Source of the DNA: Chloroflexota bacterium
Lineage (GTDB): Bacteria > Chloroflexota > Anaerolineae > Aggregatilineales > Phototrophicaceae
DNA: 11,659 nt
Direction: 5' to 3'
Assembly (NCBI GenBank): GCA_023392115.1
Contig: JAEVZT010000255.1
Location: 1-11,659 of the forward strand
The position numbers and the translations under genes are program-made. Positions 1 to 6,442 of this stretch are shown here, piece after piece. The notes beneath the pieces are model-generated. The model had not been told where the DNA came from and did no database searches. It saw only the letters and a list, made by a program, of their open reading frames with translations. Numbering within the stretch: the first letter of the stretch is position 1; each line of letters starts with the position of its first letter.

Positions 1-326
1 GCTCGATGGCGCTCAATGAAGGCGTGCAGAAGGGTAAAGCCGTTCTGCTTGAACCGACGATGAAGGTCGAAGTCAACGTTCCCGACGAGTACACGGGCAC
101 GATTGTCGGTGACCTGTCGTCTCGTCGAGGCATCATTCATGGTATGGAACCGCGCGGTGCAGGGACGACATCAGTTCGCGCCAATGTGCCGCTTGGGGAA
201 ATGTTCGGTTACGCGACGCAGCTTCGCAGCATGACACAGGGTCGCGGCAGCTTCACGATGGAATTCGAGAAGTACAGCATCGCGCCGAACAGCATCGCCG
301 AAGAAGTCATCAAGGGCGGCGGGTGA
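1..326 (+). CDS. fusA: Elongation factor G, C-terminal part (domain V)
   Basis: This is the 3' end of the gene for the translocation GTPase EF-G; the GTPase domain lies upstream of the window. The open frame runs in from the left edge (first whole codon at base 3), so the ATG at 6 is an internal Met and not a start. The visible ~107 residues match EF-G domain [19 protein letters not shown], then [34 protein letters not shown] and FTMEFEKY. Domain V enters the A site and contacts the GTPase-associated centre during translocation. The gene ends with TGA directly followed by an in-frame TAA (324-329). It lies 69 nt upstream of tuf, as in bacterial str operons. The identification is certain; only the upstream extent is unknown. 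Confidence 0.97.
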   Translation, partial: SMALNEGVQKGKAVLLEPTMKVEVNVPDEYTGTIVGDLSSRRGIIHGMEPRGAGTTSVRANVPLGEMFGYATQLRSMTQGRGSFTMEFEKYSIAPNSIAEEVIKGGG

Positions 327-395
327 TAAGTCTGCTTGTCATCCCACATCGTACAGTTCGTGATCAAAAGCTAAACAGCAAGAGGATGTAACGAA

Positions 396-1595
396 ATGGC
401 AAAGTCAAAGTTTGAGCGCAGCAAGCCGCATGTGAACATCGGCACCATCGGTCACGTCGATCATGGTAAGACCACTCTGACGGCGGCGATCACCAAGGTG
501 TTGGCGCTGAAGGGTAGCGCACATGAAATGCACTACGACGAGATCGACAACGCGCCCGAAGAAAAAGCGCGTGGCATCACGATCAACATCCGTCACGTCG
601 AGTACGAGACTGCCAACCGCCACTATGCCCACGTCGACTGCCCCGGTCAGCGTGACTATATCAAGAACATGATCTCCGGCGCGGCGCAGATGGACGGCGC
701 GATCGTCGTCGTCAGCGCGCCCGATGGTCCGATGCCGCAGACCCGCGAACACGTGCTGCTCGCGCGTCAGGTGGAAGTGCCGGCGATGGTCGTGTTCCTG
801 AACAAGGTCGACCAGCTTGACGACCCGGAACTGCTCGAACTGGTTGAGCTTGAGCTGCGTGAGCTGCTCGTGAGCTACGAGTTCGACGAGGAAACGCCGA
901 TCGTTCGTGGTTCGGCGCTCGCGGCAAACGAGTCGGCGAGCAAAGACCCCGGAGCGCCGGAATACGCGCCGATTCTCGAGCTGATGGATGCCGTCGACCG
1001 CTGGATCCCGACGCCGACCCGCGACAAGGACAAGCCGTTCATGATGGCGGTCGAGGACGTGTTCTCGATCAAGGGTCGTGGCACGGTGGTCACCGGTCGT
1101 GTCGAGCGCGGCACGCTGAAGAAGGGCGAGGAAATCGCCATCATCGGTCTGCGCGACGAAATCCTCAAGACGACCGTCACCGGCATCGAGATGTTCCACA
1201 AGGAACTCGATTCGGCGGAAGCTGGCGACAACGCCGGTATTCTGCTCCGTGGTACGACGCGCGAAGAAGTTGAGCGCGGCATGGTGCTGGCGAAGCCCGG
1301 CAGCATCACCCCGCACAAGCGCTTCATGAGCGAAGTGTACGTCCTGAAGAAGGACGAGGGTGGACGTCACAAGGCGTTCTTCAACGGTTACCGCCCGCAG
1401 TTCTACATCCGCACGATGGATGTGACCGGCACGGTGACCCTGCCCGAAGGCGTCGAGATGGTTATGCCCGGCGACAACGTCAACCTCGAAGTTGAGCTGA
1501 TCACCCCGGTCGCCCTCGAAAAAGGGTCGAAGTTCGCCATTCGTGAAGGCGGTCTGACCGTCGGCGCCGGCGTCATCACCGAGATCCTCAGCTAG
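396..1595 (+). CDS. tuf: Elongation factor Tu
   Basis: EF-Tu is the cytosolic GTPase that delivers aminoacyl-tRNA to the ribosome. At 399 aa it is of normal length. The G domain has the P-loop GHVDHGKT (19-26), switch I RGITIN, switch [14 protein letters not shown] (136-139) and GSAL (S173). Domain 2 has [13 protein letters not shown] and domain 3 has GYRPQFY and [11 protein letters not shown]. The start has an AGAGGA ribosome site at 381-386. Two near-invariant positions are unusual. The catalytic His of DCPGH (E. coli His84) is Gln85 here, encoded by CAG at 648-650 and followed by Arg as in archaeal and eukaryotic EF1A. The Arg of REGGRTVGAG (E. coli Arg381) is Leu387. The rest of the protein looks intact and under constraint. 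It sits between fusA and rpsJ, the str-S10 junction. The gene call is certain; its full GTPase activity is not. Confidence 0.98.
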   Translation: MAKSKFERSKPHVNIGTIGHVDHGKTTLTAAITKVLALKGSAHEMHYDEIDNAPEEKARGITINIRHVEYETANRHYAHVDCPGQRDYIKNMISGAAQMDGAIVVVSAPDGPMPQTREHVLLARQVEVPAMVVFLNKVDQLDDPELLELVELELRELLVSYEFDEETPIVRGSALAANESASKDPGAPEYAPILELMDAVDRWIPTPTRDKDKPFMMAVEDVFSIKGRGTVVTGRVERGTLKKGEEIAIIGLRDEILKTTVTGIEMFHKELDSAEAGDNAGILLRGTTREEVERGMVLAKPGSITPHKRFMSEVYVLKKDEGGRHKAFFNGYRPQFYIRTMDVTGTVTLPEGVEMVMPGDNVNLEVELITPVALEKGSKFAIREGGLTVGAGVITEILS

Positions 1596-1610
1596 TCCGT
1601 CTGCATTCAG

Positions 1611-1660
1611 CGCGAATAACGCGTCATGAGGAATGCCGGGGTCTTAACCCGGCATTCCTT
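1611..1660 (+). promoter_or_regulatory. Hairpins in the tuf-rpsJ spacer (rpsJ leader)
   Basis: The 81-nt spacer between tuf and rpsJ holds a small CGCG/CGCG stem (1611-1623, AATAA loop). It is followed by a perfect 12-bp inverted repeat, AGGAATGCCGGG at 1629-1640 and CCCGGCATTCCT at 1648-1659, with a 7-nt loop (GTCTTAA); a G-U pair at 1628/1660 can extend it. The rpsJ ribosome site GAGGA (1666-1670) starts six bases after the stem. No U-run follows, so it is a poor intrinsic terminator. An attenuator, an RNA-processing site or an autoregulatory structure at the str/S10 boundary are all possible; the role is inferred from position only. Confidence 0.6.
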
Positions 1661-1676
1661 ACCCAGAGGAAACGTT

Positions 1677-1985
1677 ATGTTCAAGAACAAGATTCGCATC
1701 CGGCTGAAGGCATACGATCACCGCGTGCTTGACCAGTCGGCGCAGCGCATCGTCGAAACGGCGGAGCGCACCGGCGCGCGCGTGGTGGGTCCCGTCCCGC
1801 TGCCGACACGCCTCGAGCGTTTCACCGTGATGCGCGGTCCCTTCATCGACAAGGACTCGCAGGAGCACTTCGAAATTCGCACGCACAAGCGTGTGATCGA
1901 TGTGCTTGACCCGGACAGCAAGACGATCGACACGCTCATGCGCCTGAATCTGCCCGCAGGCGTCGATATTGAGATCAAGATATAA
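1677..1985 (+). CDS. rpsJ: 30S ribosomal protein S10 (NusE)
   Basis: S10 is a 30S head protein and, as NusE, a partner of NusB in transcription antitermination. I place the start at ATG 1677, which gives 102 aa (the family's usual length, with N-terminus [15 protein letters not shown]) and a GAGGA site at 1666-1670. An upstream in-frame ATG at 1626 would add 17 unconserved residues encoded across the hairpin and is rejected. The conserved block [14 protein letters not shown] is followed by [20 protein letters not shown]. The RGPF variant, instead of RSPH, also occurs in Thermus S10, so it is not alarming. It is the first gene of the S10 cluster and is separated from rplC by a structured 77-nt spacer. 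Confidence 0.97.
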   Translation: MFKNKIRIRLKAYDHRVLDQSAQRIVETAERTGARVVGPVPLPTRLERFTVMRGPFIDKDSQEHFEIRTHKRVIDVLDPDSKTIDTLMRLNLPAGVDIEIKI

Positions 1986-1987
1986 GG

Positions 1988-2055
1988 TTCGCAAGCGGGT
2001 AAGCCTTCCCGCCGCTGCGAGTAGCATGACAAGAGGGGGACTCCCTCTCTGGAGG
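1988..2055 (+). promoter_or_regulatory. Two hairpins and a possible sequestered ribosome site before rplC
   Basis: The rpsJ-rplC spacer can fold twice. Stem A pairs CGCA (1990-1993) plus GCGGG (1995-1999) with CCCGC (2008-2012) plus TGCG (2016-2019), with a small internal loop. Stem B pairs AGAGGG (2032-2037) with CCCTCT (2043-2048) over the loop GGACT. The rplC ribosome site GGAGG (2051-2055) can instead pair through GGAG with CTCC (2041-2044). That pairing and stem B share bases and exclude each other. The layout suits translational control of rplC, but this rests on base pairing seen by eye. Confidence 0.5.
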
Positions 2056-2062
2056 CATACGG

Positions 2063-2701
2063 ATGAAAGGCATCATTGGTAAGAAGGTGGGGATGACCCA
2101 GATTTTTGACGAGCGCGGGAATGTAATCCCCGTGACCGTCATTCAGGCGGGTCCCTGCTACGTTACACAAATACGCACTGCCGAGAAAGATGGCTACATC
2201 GCCATTCAGCTCGGTTACGGCGAAACCAAACCGCAGCGCATGACGCGCGGCGTGCTTGGTCACCTGAAGCGCAACAACCTGCCCGCGCTGCGCCACCTGC
2301 GCGAGTTCCGCGTTCGCAACGGTGACGTTGATGTGGAAGAAGGCGCGCAGGTCAAAGTCGACGTGTTCACGTTGGGCGAGCGCGTCGATGTGATCGGCAA
2401 GAGCAAGGGTCGCGGCTTTGCCGGCACGGTGAAGCGTCACGGCTTCGCGCGGCAGAACAAGACTCATGGTCAGTCCGACCGCGAACGCGCGCCGGGCTCG
2501 GTCGGTGGCACGACGACGCCGGGTCGCACGTTCAAGGGTCAGAAAATGGCGGGGCGCATGGGGAATGACCGCGTCACTGCCCAGAACCTTGAAGTGGTGG
2601 TCGTGGACGCCGAGAAGAACCTGCTCGCCGTGAGAGGGTCTGTCCCCGGCGCCAACGGCGGCATCGTGGTCATCAAGCCCGCGCGTGTACGTCGTGGTTA
2701 A
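2063..2701 (+). CDS. rplC: 50S ribosomal protein L3
   Basis: L3 is an early-assembly 50S protein whose long loop reaches toward the peptidyl transferase centre. The protein has 212 aa, the usual size, and begins MKGIIGKKVGMTQIFDE, the canonical N-terminus. The central signature GRGFAGTVKRHGFARQ is followed by THGQSDRERAPGSVGG, PGRTFKGQKMAGRMGN and a C-terminal β-barrel segment (NLLAVRGSVPG). At the position where E. coli carries the PrmB-methylated Gln (MAGQMG) this protein has Arg (MAGRMG), so no such methylation is expected; I believe this is common outside proteobacteria. A strong GGAGG site at 2051-2055 precedes the start and may be partly sequestered. It is followed after 18 nt by rplD. 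Confidence 0.98.
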   Translation: MKGIIGKKVGMTQIFDERGNVIPVTVIQAGPCYVTQIRTAEKDGYIAIQLGYGETKPQRMTRGVLGHLKRNNLPALRHLREFRVRNGDVDVEEGAQVKVDVFTLGERVDVIGKSKGRGFAGTVKRHGFARQNKTHGQSDRERAPGSVGGTTTPGRTFKGQKMAGRMGNDRVTAQNLEVVVVDAEKNLLAVRGSVPGANGGIVVIKPARVRRG

Positions 2702-2719
2702 GCGGGAGGGATAGAAAAC

Positions 2720-3349
2720 ATGCAAGTTCCAGTTCTGGACATTACCGGTAAGCAGGTGAATACCATCGACCTGCCCGCCGATATTTTTGAAACCAAGGTA
2801 AATAAGGGCTTGATGCATCAGGCGTACGTTCGCCAGATGGCGAATGCCCGCCTCGGTACGCACAGCACCCAGCGTCGCGGTGAAGTCAGCCGCACGACGG
2901 CAAAGATGTACCGGCAGAAGGGCACCGGGCGCGCCCGTCACGGCTCGCGCACGGCGACTCAGTTTGTCGGCGGCGGTCGCCCAATGGGTCCCAAGCCGCG
3001 CAAGTACACGAAGGATATGCCGAAGAAGATGCGCCGCGCGGCGATCCGCAGCGCCCTGAGCGCGCTTTTCGCCGATGGGCAGCTCGTGTTCGTCGACCAG
3101 CTCACGCCATCGACGCCCAAGACGAAGGAAATGGCGCGCGTGCTGACGGTGCTCGCGGGTGAGAACTCGAAGCTCGTGCTGTTCACACGCAACGACGACG
3201 TCGTCCAGCGCACCGTCAACAACATCGCCGACGCCAAGGCGCTGCTGACCAACTACCTGAACATTCGCGATCTGCTTCAGTACGACCGGGTGATCGTGCC
3301 TCTTGACGCGCTGGAAGTCATCAAGCAGATTTGGGGGCAAGGGGAATAA
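2720..3349 (+). CDS. rplD: 50S ribosomal protein L4
   Basis: L4 binds 23S rRNA domain I and lines the peptide exit tunnel with a long loop. In E. coli it also represses its own S10 operon. The protein has 209 aa, as is typical. The tunnel-loop signature is clear: YRQKGTGRARHGSRTATQF followed by VGGGRPMGPKPRKY and MPKKMRRAAIRSALSA. The C-terminal globular part includes the NIRDLLQYDRVIVPLDALE block typical of L4. A GGGAGG ribosome site at 2704-2709 precedes the ATG by about 10 nt. Whether this L4 regulates the hairpins near rpsJ and rplC is unknown, since autoregulation of the E. coli type is not universal. The next gene, rplW, begins 4 nt after the stop, which suggests coupled translation. 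Confidence 0.98.
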   Translation: MQVPVLDITGKQVNTIDLPADIFETKVNKGLMHQAYVRQMANARLGTHSTQRRGEVSRTTAKMYRQKGTGRARHGSRTATQFVGGGRPMGPKPRKYTKDMPKKMRRAAIRSALSALFADGQLVFVDQLTPSTPKTKEMARVLTVLAGENSKLVLFTRNDDVVQRTVNNIADAKALLTNYLNIRDLLQYDRVIVPLDALEVIKQIWGQGE

Positions 3350-3353
3350 CGCC

Positions 3354-3650
3354 ATGCCAGAACTGCATCTGTATGACATCATCATCCGCCCGGTTGTGAC
3401 GGAAAAGAGCAACATTCTGACCGACGACCTCAATCAATACGTGTTCGAGGTCGCCATGAATGCCAACAAGATTCAAATCCGTCAAGCGGTGGAGACTATT
3501 TTCGACAAGCGGGTGAAGAAGGTCAACACGATGATCATGCCTGCGAAGCGTGGGATGCGCGGACGCCGCGCGTACATGCGCTCGAAGGAATGGAAGAAAG
3601 CCATCGTGACGCTTCAGCCGGGCGAGAAGATCGAACTGTTCAATGTCTAG
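3354..3650 (+). CDS. rplW: 50S ribosomal protein L23
   Basis: L23 sits at the exit of the peptide tunnel and is the docking site for trigger factor and SRP. I chose ATG 3354, giving 98 aa with the expected N-terminus (ELHLYDIIIRPVVTEKS). The longer in-frame start at 3303 lies inside rplD and adds unconserved residues. The core includes YVFEVAMNANKIQIRQAVE, the loop region VKKVNTMIMPAKRGMRG and the C-terminal segment KKAIVTLQPGEKIELF. The trigger-factor contact Glu in the N-terminal part (VVTEKS) is present. The ribosome site is the AAGGGG overlapping the end of rplD. A 79-nt spacer containing a GC-rich hairpin separates it from rplB. Confidence 0.97.
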   Translation: MPELHLYDIIIRPVVTEKSNILTDDLNQYVFEVAMNANKIQIRQAVETIFDKRVKKVNTMIMPAKRGMRGRRAYMRSKEWKKAIVTLQPGEKIELFNV

Positions 3651-3671
3651 AGTCCTCAGGATGCGGAGCAC

Positions 3672-3690
3672 GCCGGCGGCAAGCGCCGGT
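3672..3690 (+). promoter_or_regulatory. GC-rich hairpin in the rplW-rplB spacer
   Basis: CCGGCG (3673-3678) pairs perfectly with CGCCGG (3684-3689) over a 5-nt loop (GCAAG), with a possible G-U closing pair at 3672/3690. Only three T residues follow, so it is weak as a terminator. It lies 40 nt before the rplB start. A pause site, an mRNA-stabilising stem or a binding site are possible; function is unknown. The same spacer also contains one CTGTGAA unit (3703-3709), the motif repeated before rpsS. Confidence 0.45.
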
Positions 3691-3729
3691 TTGACCCGCG
3701 ACCTGTGAACTTCAAGGGGCGAAATCGAA

Positions 3730-4563
3730 ATGCCTATTAAAGTCTACAACCCCACCTCGGCGGGTCGCCGGGGGATGACGGGGCACTCGTTCGAAGAAAT
3801 CACGAAGTCAAAGCCGGAGCGTTCGCTCACGGAAGCGCTGCGCAAGCGCGGCGGGCGCAACAATCAGGGGCGTCTCACCGTTCGCCATCGCGGCGGCGGT
3901 CACAAGCGGCGCTACCGCATCATCGACTTCAAGCGCGACAAGTTCGACGCGGTGGCGGAAGTCCTCGCTATCGAGTACGACCCGAATCGCTCGTCGCGAA
4001 TCGCGCTGCTGCAGTATGAAGACGGCGAGAAGCGCTACATCATCGCGCCGCTCGGCTTGAAGGTTGGCGATCGCATCGGCAACGGCGAACTGGCGGAAAT
4101 CCGCCCCGGCAACGCGCTTTACATCCGCGACATCCCGGTCGGCACGCAGATTCACAACGTCGAACTGCTGCCGGGGAACGGCGGACAGCTTGCCCGCGCG
4201 GCAGGCGTGTCGGCGCAGCTGCTGGCGAAGGAAGGCGTTTACGCGCAGGTGCGTCTGCCCAGCGGCGAAGTACGCCTCGTCCACGAACGCTGCATGGCGA
4301 CGATCGGTCAGGTCGGCAACACGGATCACGGCAACATCAAGCTCGGCAAGGCGGGGCGCACCCGCTGGCTCGGCTGGCGTCCGACGGTTCGTGGTATCGC
4401 GATGGATCCCGGTGGTCACCCGCACGGTGGTGGTGAAGGTCGTTCGGGCATCGGTATGCCCGGTCCCAAGACGCCGTGGGGCAAGCCCGCGCTCGGCAAG
4501 CGGACGCGCACGAACAAGCGCACCGACCGCTTCATCGTCCGTCGTCGTGGCAAGAGACGCTAG
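3730..4563 (+). CDS. rplB: 50S ribosomal protein L2
   Basis: L2 is needed for subunit association and for assembly around the peptidyl transferase centre. Length (277 aa) and N-terminus ([17 protein letters not shown]) are normal. RNA-binding blocks include [17 protein letters not shown] and [14 protein letters not shown], and the C-terminus ends [15 protein letters not shown]. The family signature that usually reads [13 protein letters not shown] is [13 protein letters not shown] here, at residues 225-237. Asn becomes Asp226 and the Asp before the functional His becomes Gly229, while His230 (E. coli His229) is kept. The following [17 protein letters not shown] block resembles Chloroflexota L2 as I recall it. 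The ribosome site is AAGGGG at 3714-3719. The stop is followed by the repeat-bearing spacer. Confidence 0.98.
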   Translation: MPIKVYNPTSAGRRGMTGHSFEEITKSKPERSLTEALRKRGGRNNQGRLTVRHRGGGHKRRYRIIDFKRDKFDAVAEVLAIEYDPNRSSRIALLQYEDGEKRYIIAPLGLKVGDRIGNGELAEIRPGNALYIRDIPVGTQIHNVELLPGNGGQLARAAGVSAQLLAKEGVYAQVRLPSGEVRLVHERCMATIGQVGNTDHGNIKLGKAGRTRWLGWRPTVRGIAMDPGGHPHGGGEGRSGIGMPGPKTPWGKPALGKRTRTNKRTDRFIVRRRGKRR

Positions 4564-4570
4564 AAGTTAG

Positions 4571-4668
4571 CAGTTAACAGGAGATAGTTCACAGTCAGCG
4601 GCGGTTAACAGGCTGTGAACTGTGAACTGGAGACTGTGAACTGTGAACTGTGAGCTGAGGAAAGAACT
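4571..4668 (+). repeat. Heptad repeat (CTGTGAA units) in the rplB-rpsS spacer
   Basis: This 105-nt spacer is the longest gap within the ribosomal-protein run and is compositionally unlike its surroundings. From 4613 to 4661 it consists of seven consecutive 7-mers: CTGTGAA, CTGTGAA, CTGGAGA, CTGTGAA, CTGTGAA, CTGTGAG, CTGAGGA. The last, degenerate unit supplies the AGGA ribosome site of rpsS. Upstream, CAGTTAACAG (4571-4580), GGTTAACAG (4603-4611) and a reverse-strand copy AGTTCACAG (4586-4594) occur. The last can pair with CTGTGAACT (4613-4621) over an 18-nt loop. Similar period-7 repeats occur between genes in some Chloroflexota and cyanobacteria, as I recall. It may be a simple-sequence expansion; function is unknown. 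Confidence 0.85.
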
Positions 4669-4941
4669 ATGGGTCGTTCGCTGAAAAAGGGTCCATTCAT
4701 CAGCCCGAAGCTGCTCAAGAAGGTCGAGAAGCTGAACGCTGATAATAAGAAGGTCGTGATCCGCACATGGAGCCGGGCAAGCACCATCTTCCCGCAAATG
4801 GTCGGACATACGATCGCTGTCCATGATGGTCGCCGCCACGTGCCGATCTATGTGACCGAAAATATGGTCGGTCACAAGCTGGGCGAATTCGCCCCGACGC
4901 GCACGTATCGCGGGCACATGGTCGAGAAGAAGAAGCGGTAG
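4669..4941 (+). CDS. rpsS: 30S ribosomal protein S19
   Basis: S19 is a 30S head protein next to S13 that contacts the A-site finger region and 16S rRNA. The protein has 90 aa, the usual length. It begins [20 protein letters not shown], continues with [20 protein letters not shown], carries the signature [20 protein letters not shown], and ends with [19 protein letters not shown]. The ribosome site AGGA (4658-4661) lies in the last degenerate unit of the heptad repeat, 7 nt before the ATG, so its translation signal seems to have arisen from, or been overrun by, the repeat. rplV starts 13 nt after its TAG stop. Confidence 0.98.
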   Translation: MGRSLKKGPFISPKLLKKVEKLNADNKKVVIRTWSRASTIFPQMVGHTIAVHDGRRHVPIYVTENMVGHKLGEFAPTRTYRGHMVEKKKR

Positions 4942-4954
4942 GGGGGCATCGACA

Positions 4955-5296
4955 ATGGAAGTCCGCGCAAGCTGGAGTTACGTTTCGATCAGCCCTCAGA
5001 AGCTGCGCTTGGTCTGTGATCAAGTGCGTGGGATGGGGGCAGAGCAGGCGCTCACGGTGCTGAAATTCATGCCGCAGAAGGGCGCAACTATTCTGCACAA
5101 GCTGGTGTCTTCGGCGCTGGCGAATGCGGAGAACAATTTTGACCTGCCGCGTGAGGACATGGTCATCAGCAAGATTTCCGCCGACGGCGGTCCGATGCTC
5201 AAGCGATTCAAGGCGGGCGCGCGTGGTCGCTACAAACCGCGCAAGCGTCGCACGTCGCATGTGACCGTCATTCTGGCTCAACGAGAGGGTAAATAA
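4955..5296 (+). CDS. rplV: 50S ribosomal protein L22
   Basis: L22 binds 23S rRNA, and its extended β-hairpin forms part of the exit tunnel constriction. The protein has 113 aa, normal for the family. Recognisable segments are the N-terminal YVSISPQKLRLVCDQVRGM, the helix with LHKLVSSALANAENNF, and the tunnel hairpin around ISADGGPMLKRFKAGARGR ending in KRRTSHVTVIL. No unusual insertion is seen in the loop where macrolide-resistance changes are found. A G-rich ribosome site (AGGGGGG, 4941-4947) precedes the start. rpsC begins only 2 nt after the stop, which implies coupled translation. Confidence 0.98.
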   Translation: MEVRASWSYVSISPQKLRLVCDQVRGMGAEQALTVLKFMPQKGATILHKLVSSALANAENNFDLPREDMVISKISADGGPMLKRFKAGARGRYKPRKRRTSHVTVILAQREGK

Positions 5297-5298
5297 GT

Positions 5299-5979
5299 AT
5301 GGGGCGTAAAGTACATCCGGTTGGCTTCCGGCTGAAGGTCAATCGTGATTGGGATGCCCGCTGGTACGCGCAGGGCGCTCGCTACCGCGACCTGCTGCAA
5401 GAAGACTTCGCCATCCGCCGCTACGTCAAGAAGGCGGGCGAAAAGGCTGGCGTGTCGCGTATCGAGATCGAGCGCTATCCCAATCAGCTTCAGGTCACGA
5501 TTCACACCGCCCGCCCCGGCATCCTGATCGGGCGCAAGGGTGAAGCGGTCAAGCAGATTCGCCAAGACCTTGAACAGCTCACCGGCAAGAAGGCGAAAGT
5601 CGAGGTCAACGAGATCGACAAGCCCGACACCGACGCGCTGCTCGTGGCGGAAAACATTGCCCAGCAGCTTGAACGCCGCATCGGTCACAGCCGCGCCATC
5701 AAGCGCGCGTTGAGCCAAGCGATGCGTCAGGGCGCGCAGGGCATCAAGATCGAGATCAGCGGTCGTCTTGCCGGCGCGGACATGGCGCGCCGCGAGTGGC
5801 AGAGTGACGGTCGCGTGCCGCGTGGAACGCTGCGGGCGAACATCGACTTTGCCAACGCCGAAGCGCTGACAACCTTTGGTCGCATCGGCATCAAGGTGTG
5901 GATCTACAAGGGCGAAGTCCTCGGCAACGAACAGACGGCGAAACCGGCGACCGAGAAGGAAGCATACGCCAACCCGTAA
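5299..5979 (+). CDS. rpsC: 30S ribosomal protein S3
   Basis: S3 lines the mRNA entry channel of the 30S subunit together with S4 and S5. The protein has 226 aa. It starts [20 protein letters not shown], has a type II KH domain with the GRKG loop at residues 78-81 ([14 protein letters not shown]), and carries the C-terminal S3 signature [20 protein letters not shown] leading to [15 protein letters not shown] and [13 protein letters not shown]. The ribosome site (AGAGGG, 5283-5288) is in the last codons of rplV. The short charged tail after EVLG is ordinary. A 25-nt spacer leads to rplP. Confidence 0.98.
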   Translation: MGRKVHPVGFRLKVNRDWDARWYAQGARYRDLLQEDFAIRRYVKKAGEKAGVSRIEIERYPNQLQVTIHTARPGILIGRKGEAVKQIRQDLEQLTGKKAKVEVNEIDKPDTDALLVAENIAQQLERRIGHSRAIKRALSQAMRQGAQGIKIEISGRLAGADMARREWQSDGRVPRGTLRANIDFANAEALTTFGRIGIKVWIYKGEVLGNEQTAKPATEKEAYANP

Positions 5980-6004
5980 GGGTTCGCGTTTGGAGTGTGT
6001 GATT

Positions 6005-6442
6005 ATGTTAATGCCGAAACGAGTCAAGTATCGCAAGCAGCAGCGCGGACGCATGACGGGCAAGGCGTATCGTGGATCGACCGTCTCCTTTGGTGAGTTC
6101 GGCTTGATGGCGATGGAACCGATCTGGATGACGAGCCGCCAAATTGAAGCGGCACGCCGGACGATGGTGCGTTACATCAAGCGTCGTGGCAAGGTCTGGA
6201 TCCGCGTGTTCCCGGACAAGCCGTTCACCAAGCGCGCCGCCGAAACCCGCATGGGTAAAGGTAAAGGTCCGGTGGAATACTGGGTCGCCGTCATTCGCCC
6301 GGGACGTATCTTGTTCGAGATGGGCGGCATTCCTGAGGAAGAAGCGAAGGAAGCCCTCCGTCTGGCGGCACACAAGCTGCCGATCAAGACCAAGATTGTC
6401 CGGCGCATCGACCCGATTTCCGGGCAGGAGATTGGTGGCTAA
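6005..6442 (+). CDS. rplP: 50S ribosomal protein L16
   Basis: L16 sits at the A-tRNA elbow of the 50S subunit and is a late-assembly protein. I use ATG 6005, giving 145 aa beginning [17 protein letters not shown], the canonical N-terminus. A longer in-frame start at 5876 lies inside rpsC. Conserved blocks are [62 protein letters not shown] (from Arg82) and [15 protein letters not shown]. The C-terminus is about nine residues longer than in E. coli ([13 protein letters not shown]), a common type of variation. A GGAG site lies at 5992-5995. The TAA stop shares its last A with the ATG of rpmC. Confidence 0.98.
   Translation: MLMPKRVKYRKQQRGRMTGKAYRGSTVSFGEFGLMAMEPIWMTSRQIEAARRTMVRYIKRRGKVWIRVFPDKPFTKRAAETRMGKGKGPVEYWVAVIRPGRILFEMGGIPEEEAKEALRLAAHKLPIKTKIVRRIDPISGQEIGG

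Noticed and set aside
324..329. Tandem stop codons TGA-TAA at the end of fusA.
   Set aside because: Tandem stops are common and have no special meaning here.
405..1370. A 321-codon - strand ORF opposite tuf.
   Set aside because: Antisense to a fully conserved EF-Tu; long antisense frames in GC-rich tuf genes are common and carry no function I recognise.
1626..1676. An upstream ATG that would lengthen S10 by 17 residues.
   Set aside because: The extra residues are encoded by the hairpin, are not part of the family, and the ATG at 1677 has a good ribosome site and gives the standard 102 aa.
1835..1850. S10 loop reading RGPF instead of RSPH as a possible novelty.
   Set aside because: The same RGPF variant is found in Thermus S10, so it is an ordinary alternative.
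1718..3433. A 571-codon open frame on the - strand across rpsJ, rplC, rplD and the start of rplW.
   Set aside because: It mirrors GC-rich codons of certain ribosomal-protein genes, has no family motif, and covers four unrelated genes and their spacers.
4567..4917. A - strand ORF starting inside rpsS and ending in the spacer, with a FTVHS-type repeat.
   Set aside because: The repeat is only the translation of the CTGTGAA heptamers read in reverse, and the rest is antisense to rpsS.
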